Assembly: GCF_027789125.1 (NCBI RefSeq)
Contig: NZ_JAQFVF010000015.1
Span: forward strand, 1-64,000
DNA: 64,000 nt
Direction: 5' to 3'
From: Paenibacillus aestuarii
GTDB taxonomy: Bacteria; Bacillota; Bacilli; Paenibacillales; NBRC-103111
Position numbers and translations under genes: made by a program. Within the stretch, counting starts at the first letter, position 1; each line of letters opens with the position of its first letter. Below, in pieces: positions 26,342 through 34,733 of this stretch. The notes beneath the pieces were generated by a model, which saw only the letters and a list, made by a program, of their open reading frames with translations, was not told the DNA's origin and made no database searches.

Positions 26342-26392
26342 ATTAGATCGAACGATCATTCTAATCATATGATGATTCATTACTAACGTCAA
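26342..26392 (-). promoter_or_regulatory. Second promoter with TetR operator 3
   Basis: TTGACG (26387-26392), a 17-base spacer and TATGAT (26364-26369) on the minus strand repeat the layout of the tetR promoter. The operator beginning at 26347 matches operator 2 at 20 of 22 positions and lies in the same place relative to the -10 box. About 160 bases separate it from the tetR promoter. Confidence 0.8.
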
Positions 26393-26452
26393 CCCCCTTT
26401 TTCACACTTCGCTATCATCGTTAACAGCGACATCAACGAATGTCAAAGGAAA

Positions 26453-26482
26453 AGGCCATCAGATCATCTCTCAAGATGATCC
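26453..26482 (-). terminator. Hairpin after the epimerase gene
   Basis: GATCATCT (26462-26469) pairs with AGATGATC (26474-26481). A short run of four T follows on the minus strand. Confidence 0.5.
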
Positions 26483-26522
26483 AATGACCTGTTTGCAATC
26501 TGATAAATGGTGCCGCCATTCA

Positions 26523-27350
26523 CTATTTAAAATAATGCCCCTGTTCAAGATCTGCGATCAGCCCTTGGTGAACAGGGCGCCAGCCCAAGAGATCCTGTGT
26601 CTGTACACTCGACCTCGGGATGTCGAGCCCGGCAAGCATAGCGAGGAATCCGAAGTGCGTGCTCGCCTCCTCACGCGAAATGCTGACCACCGGTACATTC
26701 AAATGTTTACCGATGACAGCTGCGATTTCGCGGAATGGCACGCCCTCGTCACCTACGCCGTCAAGCCGTGACCCCGCCGGCGCAGATTCGAGTGCCAAGC
26801 GGAATAGCGACGCGGCATCGAGACGATGAATGGCCGGCCAGCGGTTCGCGCCGTCTTCTACATAGGCTGCGAAGCCTTTTTCGCGGGCGATATGGATTAA
26901 TCGCGGCACGAACCCTTTGTCATCCTCGCCATGCACGGATGGCGCAAGTGAGACGATCGAGGACCGTACGCCTCGTTCAGCCAGGGCGATCGCCGCTTGG
27001 TCGGAAGCCTCGCCATTGAAGTGAGCCGTAGTCACAAGCGGCTTGCCGCTGCCTTCGAGCGCCGCACCTAACGTTTCTATGGCGCGAAGATCCATTGCCA
27101 GCGCGCCGGCGAAATCGGCGAAGTCATGCTTGAACGCCAGGTGAATGACACCGTCCGCATCAGCTGCGCCGCTGTGAAGACTGTCCAGGTCTTCAAGTGT
27201 ACCGCGGTGCACCTCGGCTCCCATGGCTATCAGCTTGGCGGCGCTATCATCAGAACGTGTTAATCCGACAACCGTATGACCTGTATGGATAAGTTCGCAG
27301 ACGACCGCTGAACCAATGTAGCCTGCTGCTCCTGTTACAAATATACGCAT
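26523..27350 (-). CDS. NAD-dependent epimerase/dehydratase family protein (extended SDR)
   Basis: 275 residues with the extended-SDR opening MRIFVTGAAGYIGSAVVCEL (GxxGxxG). HFNGEASDQ, RSSIVSLAPSVHGEDDKGFV and WPAIHRLDAASLFRLALE are typical of the atypical SDRs related to YwnB/NmrA-like or dihydroflavonol-reductase-like proteins. The canonical YxxxK is not evident, so it may be an atypical SDR with altered catalysis. It is divergent from a MerR gene, and the operator between them suggests MerR control. Confidence 0.82.
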   Translation of the reverse strand: MRIFVTGAAGYIGSAVVCELIHTGHTVVGLTRSDDSAAKLIAMGAEVHRGTLEDLDSLHSGAADADGVIHLAFKHDFADFAGALAMDLRAIETLGAALEGSGKPLVTTAHFNGEASDQAAIALAERGVRSSIVSLAPSVHGEDDKGFVPRLIHIAREKGFAAYVEDGANRWPAIHRLDAASLFRLALESAPAGSRLDGVGDEGVPFREIAAVIGKHLNVPVVSISREEASTHFGFLAMLAGLDIPRSSVQTQDLLGWRPVHQGLIADLEQGHYFK

Positions 27351-27401
27351 ATGATCTACTCCTTAAGTGGTTAAGTATTTGAATCATTTTTAGTGTAAAC
27401 T

Positions 27402-27417
27402 ATAGAGTGTACTCTAT
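27402..27417. promoter_or_regulatory. MerR-type operator dyad
   Basis: A 7-2-7 inverted repeat (ATAGAGT-GT-ACTCTAT) lies in the gap between the divergent epimerase and merR genes, 28 bases before the merR ATG. A TTGAAT/TATAGA pair overlapping it could be the merR promoter. Confidence 0.6.
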
Positions 27418-27445
27418 GGCAAGCGATCATAAGGAGAGATTTTTT

Positions 27446-27850
27446 ATGAAGATTCAGGAATTAGTAGTTAAGACTGGGCTAACTATTCATACCATTCGTT
27501 ATTATGAAAAGGAACGCTTATTAGACAGCCGGCATGTCCAAAGAGAGAAAAATAACTACCGTAACTATTCGAATGCCGCTATTGAGCGGTTGCGACTCAT
27601 CAAGAAATTTCAAGGGATCGGTTGTTCGCTCGTAGAACTGAAGGAAATTTTGCAGGATCATGATACGAATACGCGTACCAATCAACAAGTGATAGAATGG
27701 ATTCGCCAAAAAATAAGTGAAATCGAACAGAAGAAGTACCAGTTTGATCAAATGCTGGACACGCTTCACTTTATGTTAGAATACCGGATTACTTTGGATC
27801 ATGACCCGCAAAAAGCTCAATCTGTATTAAAATCCCGATATACGGATTAA
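27446..27850 (+). CDS. MerR family transcriptional regulator
   Basis: About 134 residues. The winged helix-turn-helix is at the N-terminus (KIQELVVKTGLTIHTIRYYE, followed by KERLLDSRH). A long dimerisation helix follows (RLRLIKKFQGIGCSLVELKE and WIRQKISEIEQKKYQFDQML). There is no cysteine-based metal-binding loop, so it probably senses an organic compound or oxidation. ATG at 27446 follows AAGGAGAG; a start 13 codons earlier overlaps the operator. Confidence 0.9.
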   Translation: MKIQELVVKTGLTIHTIRYYEKERLLDSRHVQREKNNYRNYSNAAIERLRLIKKFQGIGCSLVELKEILQDHDTNTRTNQQVIEWIRQKISEIEQKKYQFDQMLDTLHFMLEYRITLDHDPQKAQSVLKSRYTD

Positions 27851-27867
27851 AATAATGCCACTTTTTC

Positions 27868-28039
27868 TCACAACTCCAAAATCATTCCCTCCGGCCGTGA
27901 CCATTGCATAACTTGTGCTATTTTCCTATTGCTGTATCTTACTAAAAATTTCAGTGCCTTTTACTTTCAATTTGGCAACAATTGCTTCCATATCATCAAC
28001 ATCTAAGGCAGTATGGCGAGCGGATACTAGATGAGACAT
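27868..28039 (-). pseudogene. VOC/glyoxalase family remnant
   Basis: On the minus strand a frame reads MSHLVSARHTALDVDDMEAI and then VAKLKVKGTEIFSKIQQ before a stop. This is the second half of a VOC protein with its metal-binding His in RHTALDVDD. After the stop, another frame continues with RPEGMILEL and TGA, the usual VOC C-terminus including the metal-binding Glu. The N-terminal half is missing and at least one frameshift plus a stop is present. It lies between merR and the kinase gene. Confidence 0.7.
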
Positions 28040-28059
28040 CTCCTCTATTTCATTTTACT

Positions 28060-28977
28060 TCAAAATGCTGTATGCATAATGGCTTCTGCAAAAGCAGCAT
28101 TCGTTACTAATTGGGCGTATTCCTCAGGAGTCGCCCCGTCCTCTACGCTCCAACAAACGCCCATGGCCGTTTCTACATATAGGCATTGCTTTAAAATTTG
28201 CTTTGGAATATGGAGGCTTTTTGCGAGAATCGAGATGATTTCAATTATTTTCTCATGTAGTTCCTGCGTTTTGGCATCTTCAAATTCATTTAAAATAAAA
28301 CGCGGCACATCAAACACAGGATCACCTATGACACCTTTGGGATCGATAATTTTATATATATCATGGCCGCTGAGCAAAATATTGTCATGATGAAAGTCGC
28401 CGTGCAGCAGCATCTTTTGTGAGTATAATGAAGCGACTGCTAAGCAAATATCTTTTGCTTTTCTCATGTGCAGATACATTTCGGGGCAGTCCTCCCGCTT
28501 GCTCATGTAATCGGTTATTCGACTGACCCAGCCTGTGTAAGTCGGATAAATATCGGTTTTTTTAGGCTCGATGTGCAAGCCATTATATAAAGAGCTAAAT
28601 ACAGTCAGTCTTTTATGAAGCGATGCCTCATCCCTCAATGAAGTCCCAGGACGTACACACTCTTCCAAAATGACACCGTTCTCAACATCAACATCATGCC
28701 CTTTGCAAAATCGTCTGCCTTTATATTGACTTAACGTTTCATATTCAGTCGAAATGGATGCAGGGTTGCCAATTTTAAGGACAGCGCTTCCAAAATGAGC
28801 TGAATGGCATCTAACAACTAAGTTTGCCGAATACGAAGGAATGAGTTGAAAATCGTTCAGTTCCCATTTATCCGAATAGGTTTGAATTACACTCAAAACC
28901 TTCTCATAGAAATCGTTCCCAAAACGGCTCCTGATCGTTTCGATCTCATTTTGCGTAAACTCATATCGCTCTTTCAT
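28060..28977 (-). CDS. APH-type antibiotic kinase (streptomycin/hydroxyurea kinase-like)
   Basis: Kinase-fold phosphotransferase of about 305 residues. The Brenner motif with catalytic Asp is LLHGDFHHDNIL and the metal Asp follows in YKIIDPKGVIGDPVFDVPRF. This IDPKGVIGDPxFD pattern is characteristic of the APH(6)/hydroxyurea phosphotransferase group rather than APH(3'). The N-lobe shows SANLVVRCHSAHFGSAVLKI with the ATP-binding Lys. Real resistance activity is unproven; many such genes in soil bacilli have unknown substrates. The start is the ATG after GGAGGT. Confidence 0.85.
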   Translation of the reverse strand: MKERYEFTQNEIETIRSRFGNDFYEKVLSVIQTYSDKWELNDFQLIPSYSANLVVRCHSAHFGSAVLKIGNPASISTEYETLSQYKGRRFCKGHDVDVENGVILEECVRPGTSLRDEASLHKRLTVFSSLYNGLHIEPKKTDIYPTYTGWVSRITDYMSKREDCPEMYLHMRKAKDICLAVASLYSQKMLLHGDFHHDNILLSGHDIYKIIDPKGVIGDPVFDVPRFILNEFEDAKTQELHEKIIEIISILAKSLHIPKQILKQCLYVETAMGVCWSVEDGATPEEYAQLVTNAAFAEAIMHTAF

Positions 28978-29075
28978 CCGAAGGTACGACCTCCATCGAT
29001 TCACAAATTTTGGGTCAATATGGAGTCATTATACTTTAGATTGGATATTTATTCGAGTTCTTCATCAACTGATCC

Positions 29076-29477
29076 TTATTTACTAAAATATCGGTAAGCT
29101 AAAGTCCCTAGCCAAACAGCTAATAAAAACCAAACCAGAATAAATAACGCACCAGTTATCCAATTCTTCGGTTTTCCCTGCTTATGGATTTCCTCCGCTT
29201 TTATTCTACAATCCTCAATAACAGTTGGCGAAATCATCTTTAGTGCCAATGTTATTCCGAGAGGAACGATGATTAAATCATCTAGATAACCTAATACCGG
29301 AATAAAATCGGGAATTAAATCTATAGGACTAAATGCGTACGCTACAACCAAAATCGTAAATAACTTCGCGTACCACGGTACTCTCGGGTCTTGATATGCC
29401 AAGTACAGTACGAAAATGTTCCTTTTAATCCCGTAAGCCTTATTCTTTACGCTTTCCAATGCCTTCGCCACGCCCAT
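29076..29477 (-). CDS. YkvA-like DUF1232 membrane protein
   Basis: A 133-residue protein. The DUF1232 core is clear: DPRVPWYAKLFTILVVAYAF followed by SPIDLIPDFIPVLGYLDDLI. The SPIDLIPDFIPVLGYLDD signature is diagnostic for the family. A C-terminal membrane segment (WITGALFILVWFLLAVWLGT) follows. The family function is unknown. GGAGGG precedes the ATG. It is monocistronic. Confidence 0.9.
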   Translation of the reverse strand: MGVAKALESVKNKAYGIKRNIFVLYLAYQDPRVPWYAKLFTILVVAYAFSPIDLIPDFIPVLGYLDDLIIVPLGITLALKMISPTVIEDCRIKAEEIHKQGKPKNWITGALFILVWFLLAVWLGTLAYRYFSK

Positions 29478-29590
29478 GTCTGACCCTCCGATTCATCGTT
29501 TTCCATACCAAGTCTGATACGCGTCACACCTAACGAACCAGATTATAGCATGTTATTCAAATCATTATGAAGCAGATTCCCATGAACGTA

Positions 29591-29627
29591 AAGAAGGCAG
29601 CCAGATTTCAAATCGGCTACCTTCGTT
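29591..29627. terminator. Hairpin near the decayed ABC gene
   Basis: GGCAGCC and GATTT (29594-29608) pair with AAATC and GGCTACC (29610-29622) with one mismatch. It would follow the ABC remnant on the minus strand, but T runs are weak on both sides. Confidence 0.4.
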
Positions 29628-29667
29628 TGTTATTTATTAAATCTACTACTCCGATACTTTAGCATGC

Positions 29668-30262
29668 TCATGCGTCAAACCAATACGCTTTCTCTTGGGC
29701 AATTCTCACCAGACATGGGCCTAATTCGAGATAAGCTTCATCGACAAAAATCGGCTGGCCTTCAATTTCCACCATATATCGATAATACGAGCCCATAAAT
29801 AAATGATGGCGAATCACGCCCTCCAGCAAATAATGGCCATTCTCTAGTCGAACCCGCTGGAGGTCAGCACTAGATTCTTCATCATGAAGCGCATCGATCG
29901 TTTCAATATGAGAATCCCCCGAACGAATGACGACTTTTTGCTGCCTTCATTCATAACTGAGTGTAAGCGTGTGGCTCTCACCTAAAAACTGTGCGGCAAA
30001 GTAAGTTGCCGGCTGACGATAAATTTCCTCGGGTGTGCCCGCCTGTTCGACCCGGCCTTCATTCATCACGATGACATAATCAGCCATCGACAGCGCCTCT
30101 TCCTGGTCGTGCGTAACGTAGACGGCTGTAATGCCAAACGATTGCTGGATGCTGCGAATGCCGACCCGAAGCCGCTGCCGTACTTTGGCATCAAGATTCG
30201 ATAACGGCTCATCGAGAAGCAGCACTTCCGGCTGCACGACAAGCGCCCGGGCCAACGCACCC
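29668..30262 (-). pseudogene. ABC importer ATPase fragment (spermidine/iron type)
   Basis: C-terminal two thirds of a PotA/FbpC-like ATPase. It starts at LGALARALVVQPEVLLLDEP (end of signature helix and Walker B), then YVTHDQEEAL (H-loop). At 29947-29949 an in-frame TGA interrupts it, yet the same frame continues open for 92 codons encoding a TOBE-type domain (VVIRSGDSHIETIDAL, HHLFMGSYYRYMVEIEGQPI) to a natural stop at 29668. Walker A and the N-terminus are lost where it joins an aldo-keto reductase piece. Confidence 0.8.
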
Positions 30263-30409
30263 AGCTTTCACGACATCGTGCAAAGCCTCCATCCTTTCCT
30301 CTATGGGGGTATCGTAATCCCAGCGATGAATTTGATATAGATCTACATAATCGGTAGAAACAGAGCGGTATCTCGATTTTCTTAAATGATTGCCTAATCC
30401 TCCCACTGC
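30260..30409 (-). pseudogene. Aldo-keto reductase internal fragment
   Basis: About 50 residues from the middle of an aldo-keto reductase: STDYVDLYQIHRWDYDTPIE followed by MEALHDVVKAG. It is in frame with the alcohol dehydrogenase end on one side and cut on the other at the ABC fragment. It has no start, catalytic Tyr/Lys or C-terminus. Confidence 0.75.
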
Positions 30410-30471
30410 ACGAACAATTGGATATAAAAAAGCCGCGAACTTCGCTGCAGCATCTAAAAAATTACTCGTGT

Positions 30472-31038
30472 CATGGTTTAAAATAATTTTTATCGCATTA
30501 TCCTCTTTATTATTGAAGATTTGGTAGGCGTGCTCGGCTTCATCTAAATTGAGGCGATGTGTAATGATATCCGTTGGATCGAACACACCTTCTTTAATCT
30601 GGCGGTACAAGTCGAGCAAATAATGAATAACAGGGGCTTGTCCCATCTTCACCGTAATATTCCGGGTAAATAAATCGCCAAACGGGAACGCGTTATAATT
30701 ACTGCCATAAACGCCAGTTACTTGGATCGTGCCACCTTTGCGGACAAGCTTCGTGGCCATCCGGAAAGCCCCGTGACCGCCGCCTTACAGTTTAAGGAGT
30801 GTTTCCACCTTTTCGACTAAAGTCTTCTCGGAGTCGAGCCCTACTGCGTCCATGACAACATCAGCCCCGCCACCCGTTAGTTCCGCGAGTTCCTGCAGAA
30901 GATTGTCCTGCTTTTTGAAATTGAAAACTTCAACATGATTCGTTTTACGGGCATGCTCCAATCGATAATCAACATGATCGATGGCGATGACGCGTTTGGC
31001 AGCTTTGGGGCTTGCCGCTATCATCCAGCACGCCTCCA
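30472..31038 (-). pseudogene. Zinc alcohol dehydrogenase C-terminal fragment with in-frame stop
   Basis: The frame begins after the lost glycine motif with AAKRVIAIDHVDYRLEHARK, continues through GGGADVVMDAVGLDSEKTLV, meets TAA at 30785-30787, and resumes in the same frame as GGGHGAFRMATKLVRKGGTI and AVIKI-type end (DNAIKIILNH). A CAA-to-TAA change would explain the stop. The N-terminal catalytic domain with both zinc sites is absent; the piece abuts the stop codon of the HAD gene. Confidence 0.8.
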
Positions 31039-31680
31039 CTATCTTTTAAAAAGTGAGGCAAATTCCGCTATATTTTTGAATATAGCGTCAGGTTCAACAT
31101 CATATTTTACGCTTTGATACGTTGATAACCATTGCACGGCGTAGGTTTGAACGCCTGCGGCTTTCCCCGCCAAAATGTCAGCATTACTGTCACCAAGAAA
31201 GACAGCTTCATCAGGAGCTGCCGCAAAAAATTCCATCGCCTTAAAGATCCCCTCAGGATCTGGCTTCGGTTTTTCTACATCATCACCTGTGACAACAAAA
31301 TCAAAATATTGCGATAGCTGTAAAGCTTCCGAGGAGATGTCAAACGCTTTTCGACTCTTCCCCGTAATAACCGCAATGTGTTTTCCAGCTTCTTTAAGCA
31401 GGATGAGCAGCTCCTGAATCGGATTGATTTCATGCATGCTAGCATGTGCTTTTTCATACAAAACGTAATATTCACGTATGGCTTCAGCAACAGCTGCTTG
31501 TTGGGCAAAATTAATAGTAATGATTTCATCTTCCGTTGGTCCAAACATGGAAACGAGCTGCTCGTTGGTCACATCTTGCCCATCATATTTTTTGAAAACC
31601 GTTCGAAATGCTTCAAACGACGCTGGTAACGTATCCGCAAGTGTGCCATCAAAGTCAAATAAAATAACAGTTTTGTTCAT
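31039..31680 (-). CDS. HAD family hydrolase (phosphoglycolate phosphatase-like)
   Basis: About 213 residues. HAD motif I is ILFDFDGTLADT (nucleophile and acid/base Asp), motif II is VITGKS, the Lys of motif III is in DDVEKPKPDPEG, and motif IV is FLGDSNADILAGKAAG. The helical cap between motifs I and II (residues about 15-80) marks the C1 type of Gph/PpaX-like phosphatases. ATG at 31680 follows AAAGGAG. It lies downstream of the two-component operon but behind its own terminator boundary. Confidence 0.88.
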   Translation of the reverse strand: MNKTVILFDFDGTLADTLPASFEAFRTVFKKYDGQDVTNEQLVSMFGPTEDEIITINFAQQAAVAEAIREYYVLYEKAHASMHEINPIQELLILLKEAGKHIAVITGKSRKAFDISSEALQLSQYFDFVVTGDDVEKPKPDPEGIFKAMEFFAAAPDEAVFLGDSNADILAGKAAGVQTYAVQWLSTYQSVKYDVEPDAIFKNIAEFASLFKR

Positions 31681-31775
31681 GAAACAGCTCCTTTGCCAAA
31701 AATTATTGAATCCCATATAATTCCATAATGATCGCGATAAATCCTGCCAATTATTGAATGCATTCGCTCTAATAT

Positions 31776-31800
31776 AATAAAAAACAGCCGTATCCGGCTG
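31776..31800 (-). terminator. Terminator of the two-component/ABC operon
   Basis: CAGCCG (31785-31790) pairs with CGGCTG (31795-31800), followed on the minus strand by six T. Confidence 0.85.
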
Positions 31801-31824
31801 CCTCCCATTCGCTCGTTCATTCGA

Positions 31825-32520
31825 TTATACGATAAACCGATAACCGGAGCCCCAAACCGTTCCGATATACTGCGGCTTAGACGGCGTCTCCTCAATTTTC
31901 TCCCGGATGCGGGCGATATGTACTGTCACCGTGGATGCATCACCTAAGCTGTCCAAGCCCCATATGCGCTCGAATAGCTCCTCTTTACCGAAAACCCGGT
32001 TGGCGTTCTGCAGAAGAAAGAGCAGCAAGTCGAACTCCTTCTGCGCCAGCATTACTTCACTACCGTTTACAAATACGCGACGAGCATCCTTATGCACTTC
32101 CAAGCCCCGCACTTGCAGCTTCGAGCCCTCATGGCCTTTGCCGAACCGTTCTTTCATCCGTTCGAATTTTTTCATATGTGCACTTACTCGAGCTACCAAT
32201 TCACCCGAACTGAACGGCTTGGTAATATAATCGTCCGCACCGAGGCCCAGTCCGTTGATCTTATAAATCTCCTCCGCCCTTGCGGATACGAGCAGCACCG
32301 GAATATCGTCCCGTTCCCGGACGCTCTTCAGCACCTCGAAGCCGTCGATGTCCGGCAGCATAATATCCAGGAGAATCAGCTCAAACGCCTCTTCCTTGAG
32401 CGCTTGGAGGGCTGCTGTTCCGCTGTTGACGATTTTCACCGCATAGCCGCTGAGTTCGAGATAGTCCCGCTGCAGATTGGCGATGCTTTGGTCATCTTCC
32501 ACGATCAGAATCTTCTTCAT
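31825..32520 (-). CDS. OmpR family response regulator
   Basis: 231 residues. The receiver domain has the acidic pair in ILIVEDDQ, phospho-Asp in ELILLDIMLPDIDGF, and Lys in DDYITKPFSSGEL. The C-terminal winged helix (LEVHKDARRVFVNGSEVMLA, EFDLLLFLLQNANRVFGKEE, STVTVHIARIREKIEETPSK) binds DNA. It is the last gene of a five-gene operon and partners the histidine kinase directly upstream. Confidence 0.94.
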   Translation of the reverse strand: MKKILIVEDDQSIANLQRDYLELSGYAVKIVNSGTAALQALKEEAFELILLDIMLPDIDGFEVLKSVRERDDIPVLLVSARAEEIYKINGLGLGADDYITKPFSSGELVARVSAHMKKFERMKERFGKGHEGSKLQVRGLEVHKDARRVFVNGSEVMLAQKEFDLLLFLLQNANRVFGKEELFERIWGLDSLGDASTVTVHIARIREKIEETPSKPQYIGTVWGSGYRFIV

Positions 32521-32540
32521 CTTCTAACTCTCCCTACACG

Positions 32541-33968
32541 CTAAAACTTCTTGAGCGAAATCATGATCCGGGTACCTTGACCCACTTCGCTCGTTGCCCA
32601 AATCTTACCATCATGCCCTTCAATAATTTGCTTGGCGATCGCCAGGCCCAGTCCGCTGCCGCTCTTGCGCGACGGGTCCGCCTGATAAAATCGTTCAAAA
32701 ATGTGAGGCAGCTTCGTTTCCGGTATCCCTTTTCCATTATCTCTAATTTCAATAATGACTGATGTGCGCGTATCCCGGAGCGAAATTGTAATCTGTCCGG
32801 GCCCTTTCTCGACATACGTCATCGCATTATCCACGATGTTCTGAACGACGCGCTTGAACCGCTCCCGATCAATACGAACCTGGACCGATGCCTGCAAATC
32901 ATCGATGAGTTCAATGCGGATCCCCGCCTTCTCGCATTCATAGCGATAATCCGCTACACAATCCTCGAAATAGGCCAACACATCACTCTTCTCAAAATGA
33001 TACGGAAGCTGGTTCAGATCCAACTTCGAGTATAGCAGGAGATCGTCGATCATCGCGTTCACCAGAATTGCTTTGGACCTGGCGGTTTCCAGGTACTCCT
33101 CCAGCTTCTCCGGTGTTTTGGCGACGCCGTCGATGATACCTTCAATATATCCTTTAATCGATGTCACAGGCGTTTTCAAATCGTGTGAAATACTGGACAC
33201 CAGGAACTTTCGGTTGTCGTCGTATTTTTCCTGTAAATAGACGGATTCCTTCAGCTTGATCCGCATAATCTCGAGCGTTCTGCTCAGTTCGCGTACTTCG
33301 CCTTCGCCCTCCTCGGCAATACCCCGGCTTAAATCGCCTACACTAATGGCTTGTGCCGCAGCTTTCAGCCGTGAGATCGGCGTCACGATGCCGCGTGAGA
33401 ACCGGTACGATACCCATAAGTTCATCACAAGAAAGACGAATGTGAAGAAGCCTATTGTAAAACCGGCTAACACCCAGTAAAAATCCGTGTTCATTTGAAT
33501 CGGTGCCATGAGCAGCAGAATGCCCGTGTCACCGCTCTGCAGCTTATAATCCACGCGGGCAAACTGATAATTGTCGCCATCCAGCTCGATGATATCTGAA
33601 TGCGTCTCTTCTCCTGATAAAATCAAGCTTTTTTCAATATCGAATGTACTGAATTTTTTTGTCGCATACAGGACTTCCCGATTCTTTAATAGGACGGCAC
33701 TGGCCCCCAGAACGTTCACTCGCTGCGTCAGCTCGCTTTGATATTGGTGATCAAGCAGCTTGTCGAACCCAGCCACTTGCGCTTGCCGCTGCAGCTCGCT
33801 AATCGCTATCCGGACCTCGAAGGCGCGCTGTAATCCCTTCGATTGCACTTCGTGGCCGAATACCTTCGTATAGGTTGCTATAAAAATGATAACCGCCAGC
33901 AGCGTGAGCCCAATGGATGCCAGCATCGCCAGCATGTTCATCGTAAAAAACCGTTTGGTGAAGTCCAT
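32541..33968 (-). CDS. Sensor histidine kinase
   Basis: 475 residues: membrane segment 1 at about 13-35, an extracytoplasmic sensor loop of some 130 residues, membrane segment 2 at about 165-188, HAMP to about 245. The phospho-acceptor His is in FLVSSISHDLKTPVTSIKGY. The ATPase domain has DNAMTYVEKG (N box), IRDNGKGIP (G1), FERFYQADPSRKSGSGLGLA (F and G2). GAGGT precedes the ATG. It lies between the ABC permease and the response regulator, so it may sense the transported compound or its damage. Confidence 0.94.
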   Translation of the reverse strand: MDFTKRFFTMNMLAMLASIGLTLLAVIIFIATYTKVFGHEVQSKGLQRAFEVRIAISELQRQAQVAGFDKLLDHQYQSELTQRVNVLGASAVLLKNREVLYATKKFSTFDIEKSLILSGEETHSDIIELDGDNYQFARVDYKLQSGDTGILLLMAPIQMNTDFYWVLAGFTIGFFTFVFLVMNLWVSYRFSRGIVTPISRLKAAAQAISVGDLSRGIAEEGEGEVRELSRTLEIMRIKLKESVYLQEKYDDNRKFLVSSISHDLKTPVTSIKGYIEGIIDGVAKTPEKLEEYLETARSKAILVNAMIDDLLLYSKLDLNQLPYHFEKSDVLAYFEDCVADYRYECEKAGIRIELIDDLQASVQVRIDRERFKRVVQNIVDNAMTYVEKGPGQITISLRDTRTSVIIEIRDNGKGIPETKLPHIFERFYQADPSRKSGSGLGLAIAKQIIEGHDGKIWATSEVGQGTRIMISLKKF

Positions 33969-33980
33969 AACAATACCTCG

Positions 33981-34733
33981 CTAAATATCCTTCCTGTCGA
34001 ACAAGTAAAAACCTGTCGTAAATAACATCATACCACAACTGGCCAGAATCAAGACTTGCCGTATTATTTTGAAGTAATTCATCGATTCGGAAATCCAGAG
34101 AAAGTACCAATCGAACATCGAAGTCACGAAGAAGCTGGAGTAAGCCGAGAACGCAATGCCTAAGAAATTAAAGGCGATAAAGACCAATATCGATAGGAAA
34201 AAAACCGCTAACCCGCCTTGAATCACATTCGCCAATACGACAACAATCAGTGCAAAAACGAACACAGGGAAAAAGGTTAACACATACGACGCGATCACTT
34301 TGAACACACCGCTCAAGCTAGCTGTGGACGGATTGAAGATAAATCCAGCCAGCATCGAGATCAACATTACAAACAGCAAATTACCGGCAATAAATAAAGC
34401 CAGGTTCAACACCTTCGCGCTAAATACACCGAAACGCGACACAGGTCTTAGTAAGGTAAGCTTCATCGTATTGTTCGAAGCTTCCCCGTTGAACATATCG
34501 ATCGCTACGAAGGTCGCAAACAATGGCAGAATGGTATAGGAGAAAAATTGCAGCACCACAATCGGAAATTCAACGCTGCCCACGACCCGCAAGCCTAAGC
34601 CATGCTTAATTGTGGTTACGGCCAGCTGCCCGATCATCACGGCAAGCGTGGACAAAATAACAGCTGCCAGCAGCTTCTTCTTTTTCATCAACTTTACCGC
34701 TTCATTAAGGAATGCGGCTTTAAACCCGGCCAT
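33981..34733 (-). CDS. ABC-2 family transporter permease
   Basis: 250 residues with six membrane segments (about 18-38, 55-80, 103-128, 140-165, 172-195, 225-245). TFVAIDMFNGEASNNTMKLT and LLRPVSRFGVFSAKVLNLAL are the usual cytoplasmic loop of bacitracin/lantibiotic-immunity-like ABC-2 permeases. It overlaps the ATPase gene by 14 bases. The product probably exports or extracts a peptide or lipid-linked compound; the cargo is inferred only from family. Confidence 0.88.
   Translation of the reverse strand: MAGFKAAFLNEAVKLMKKKKLLAAVILSTLAVMIGQLAVTTIKHGLGLRVVGSVEFPIVVLQFFSYTILPLFATFVAIDMFNGEASNNTMKLTLLRPVSRFGVFSAKVLNLALFIAGNLLFVMLISMLAGFIFNPSTASLSGVFKVIASYVLTFFPVFVFALIVVVLANVIQGGLAVFFLSILVFIAFNFLGIAFSAYSSFFVTSMFDWYFLWISESMNYFKIIRQVLILASCGMMLFTTGFYLFDRKDI

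Noticed and set aside
10218..31040. Transposon or prophage as the cause of the gene fragments
   Set aside because: I saw no transposase, integrase, terminal inverted repeats or target duplications at the fragment borders; the lesions look like simple deletions, stops and slippage.
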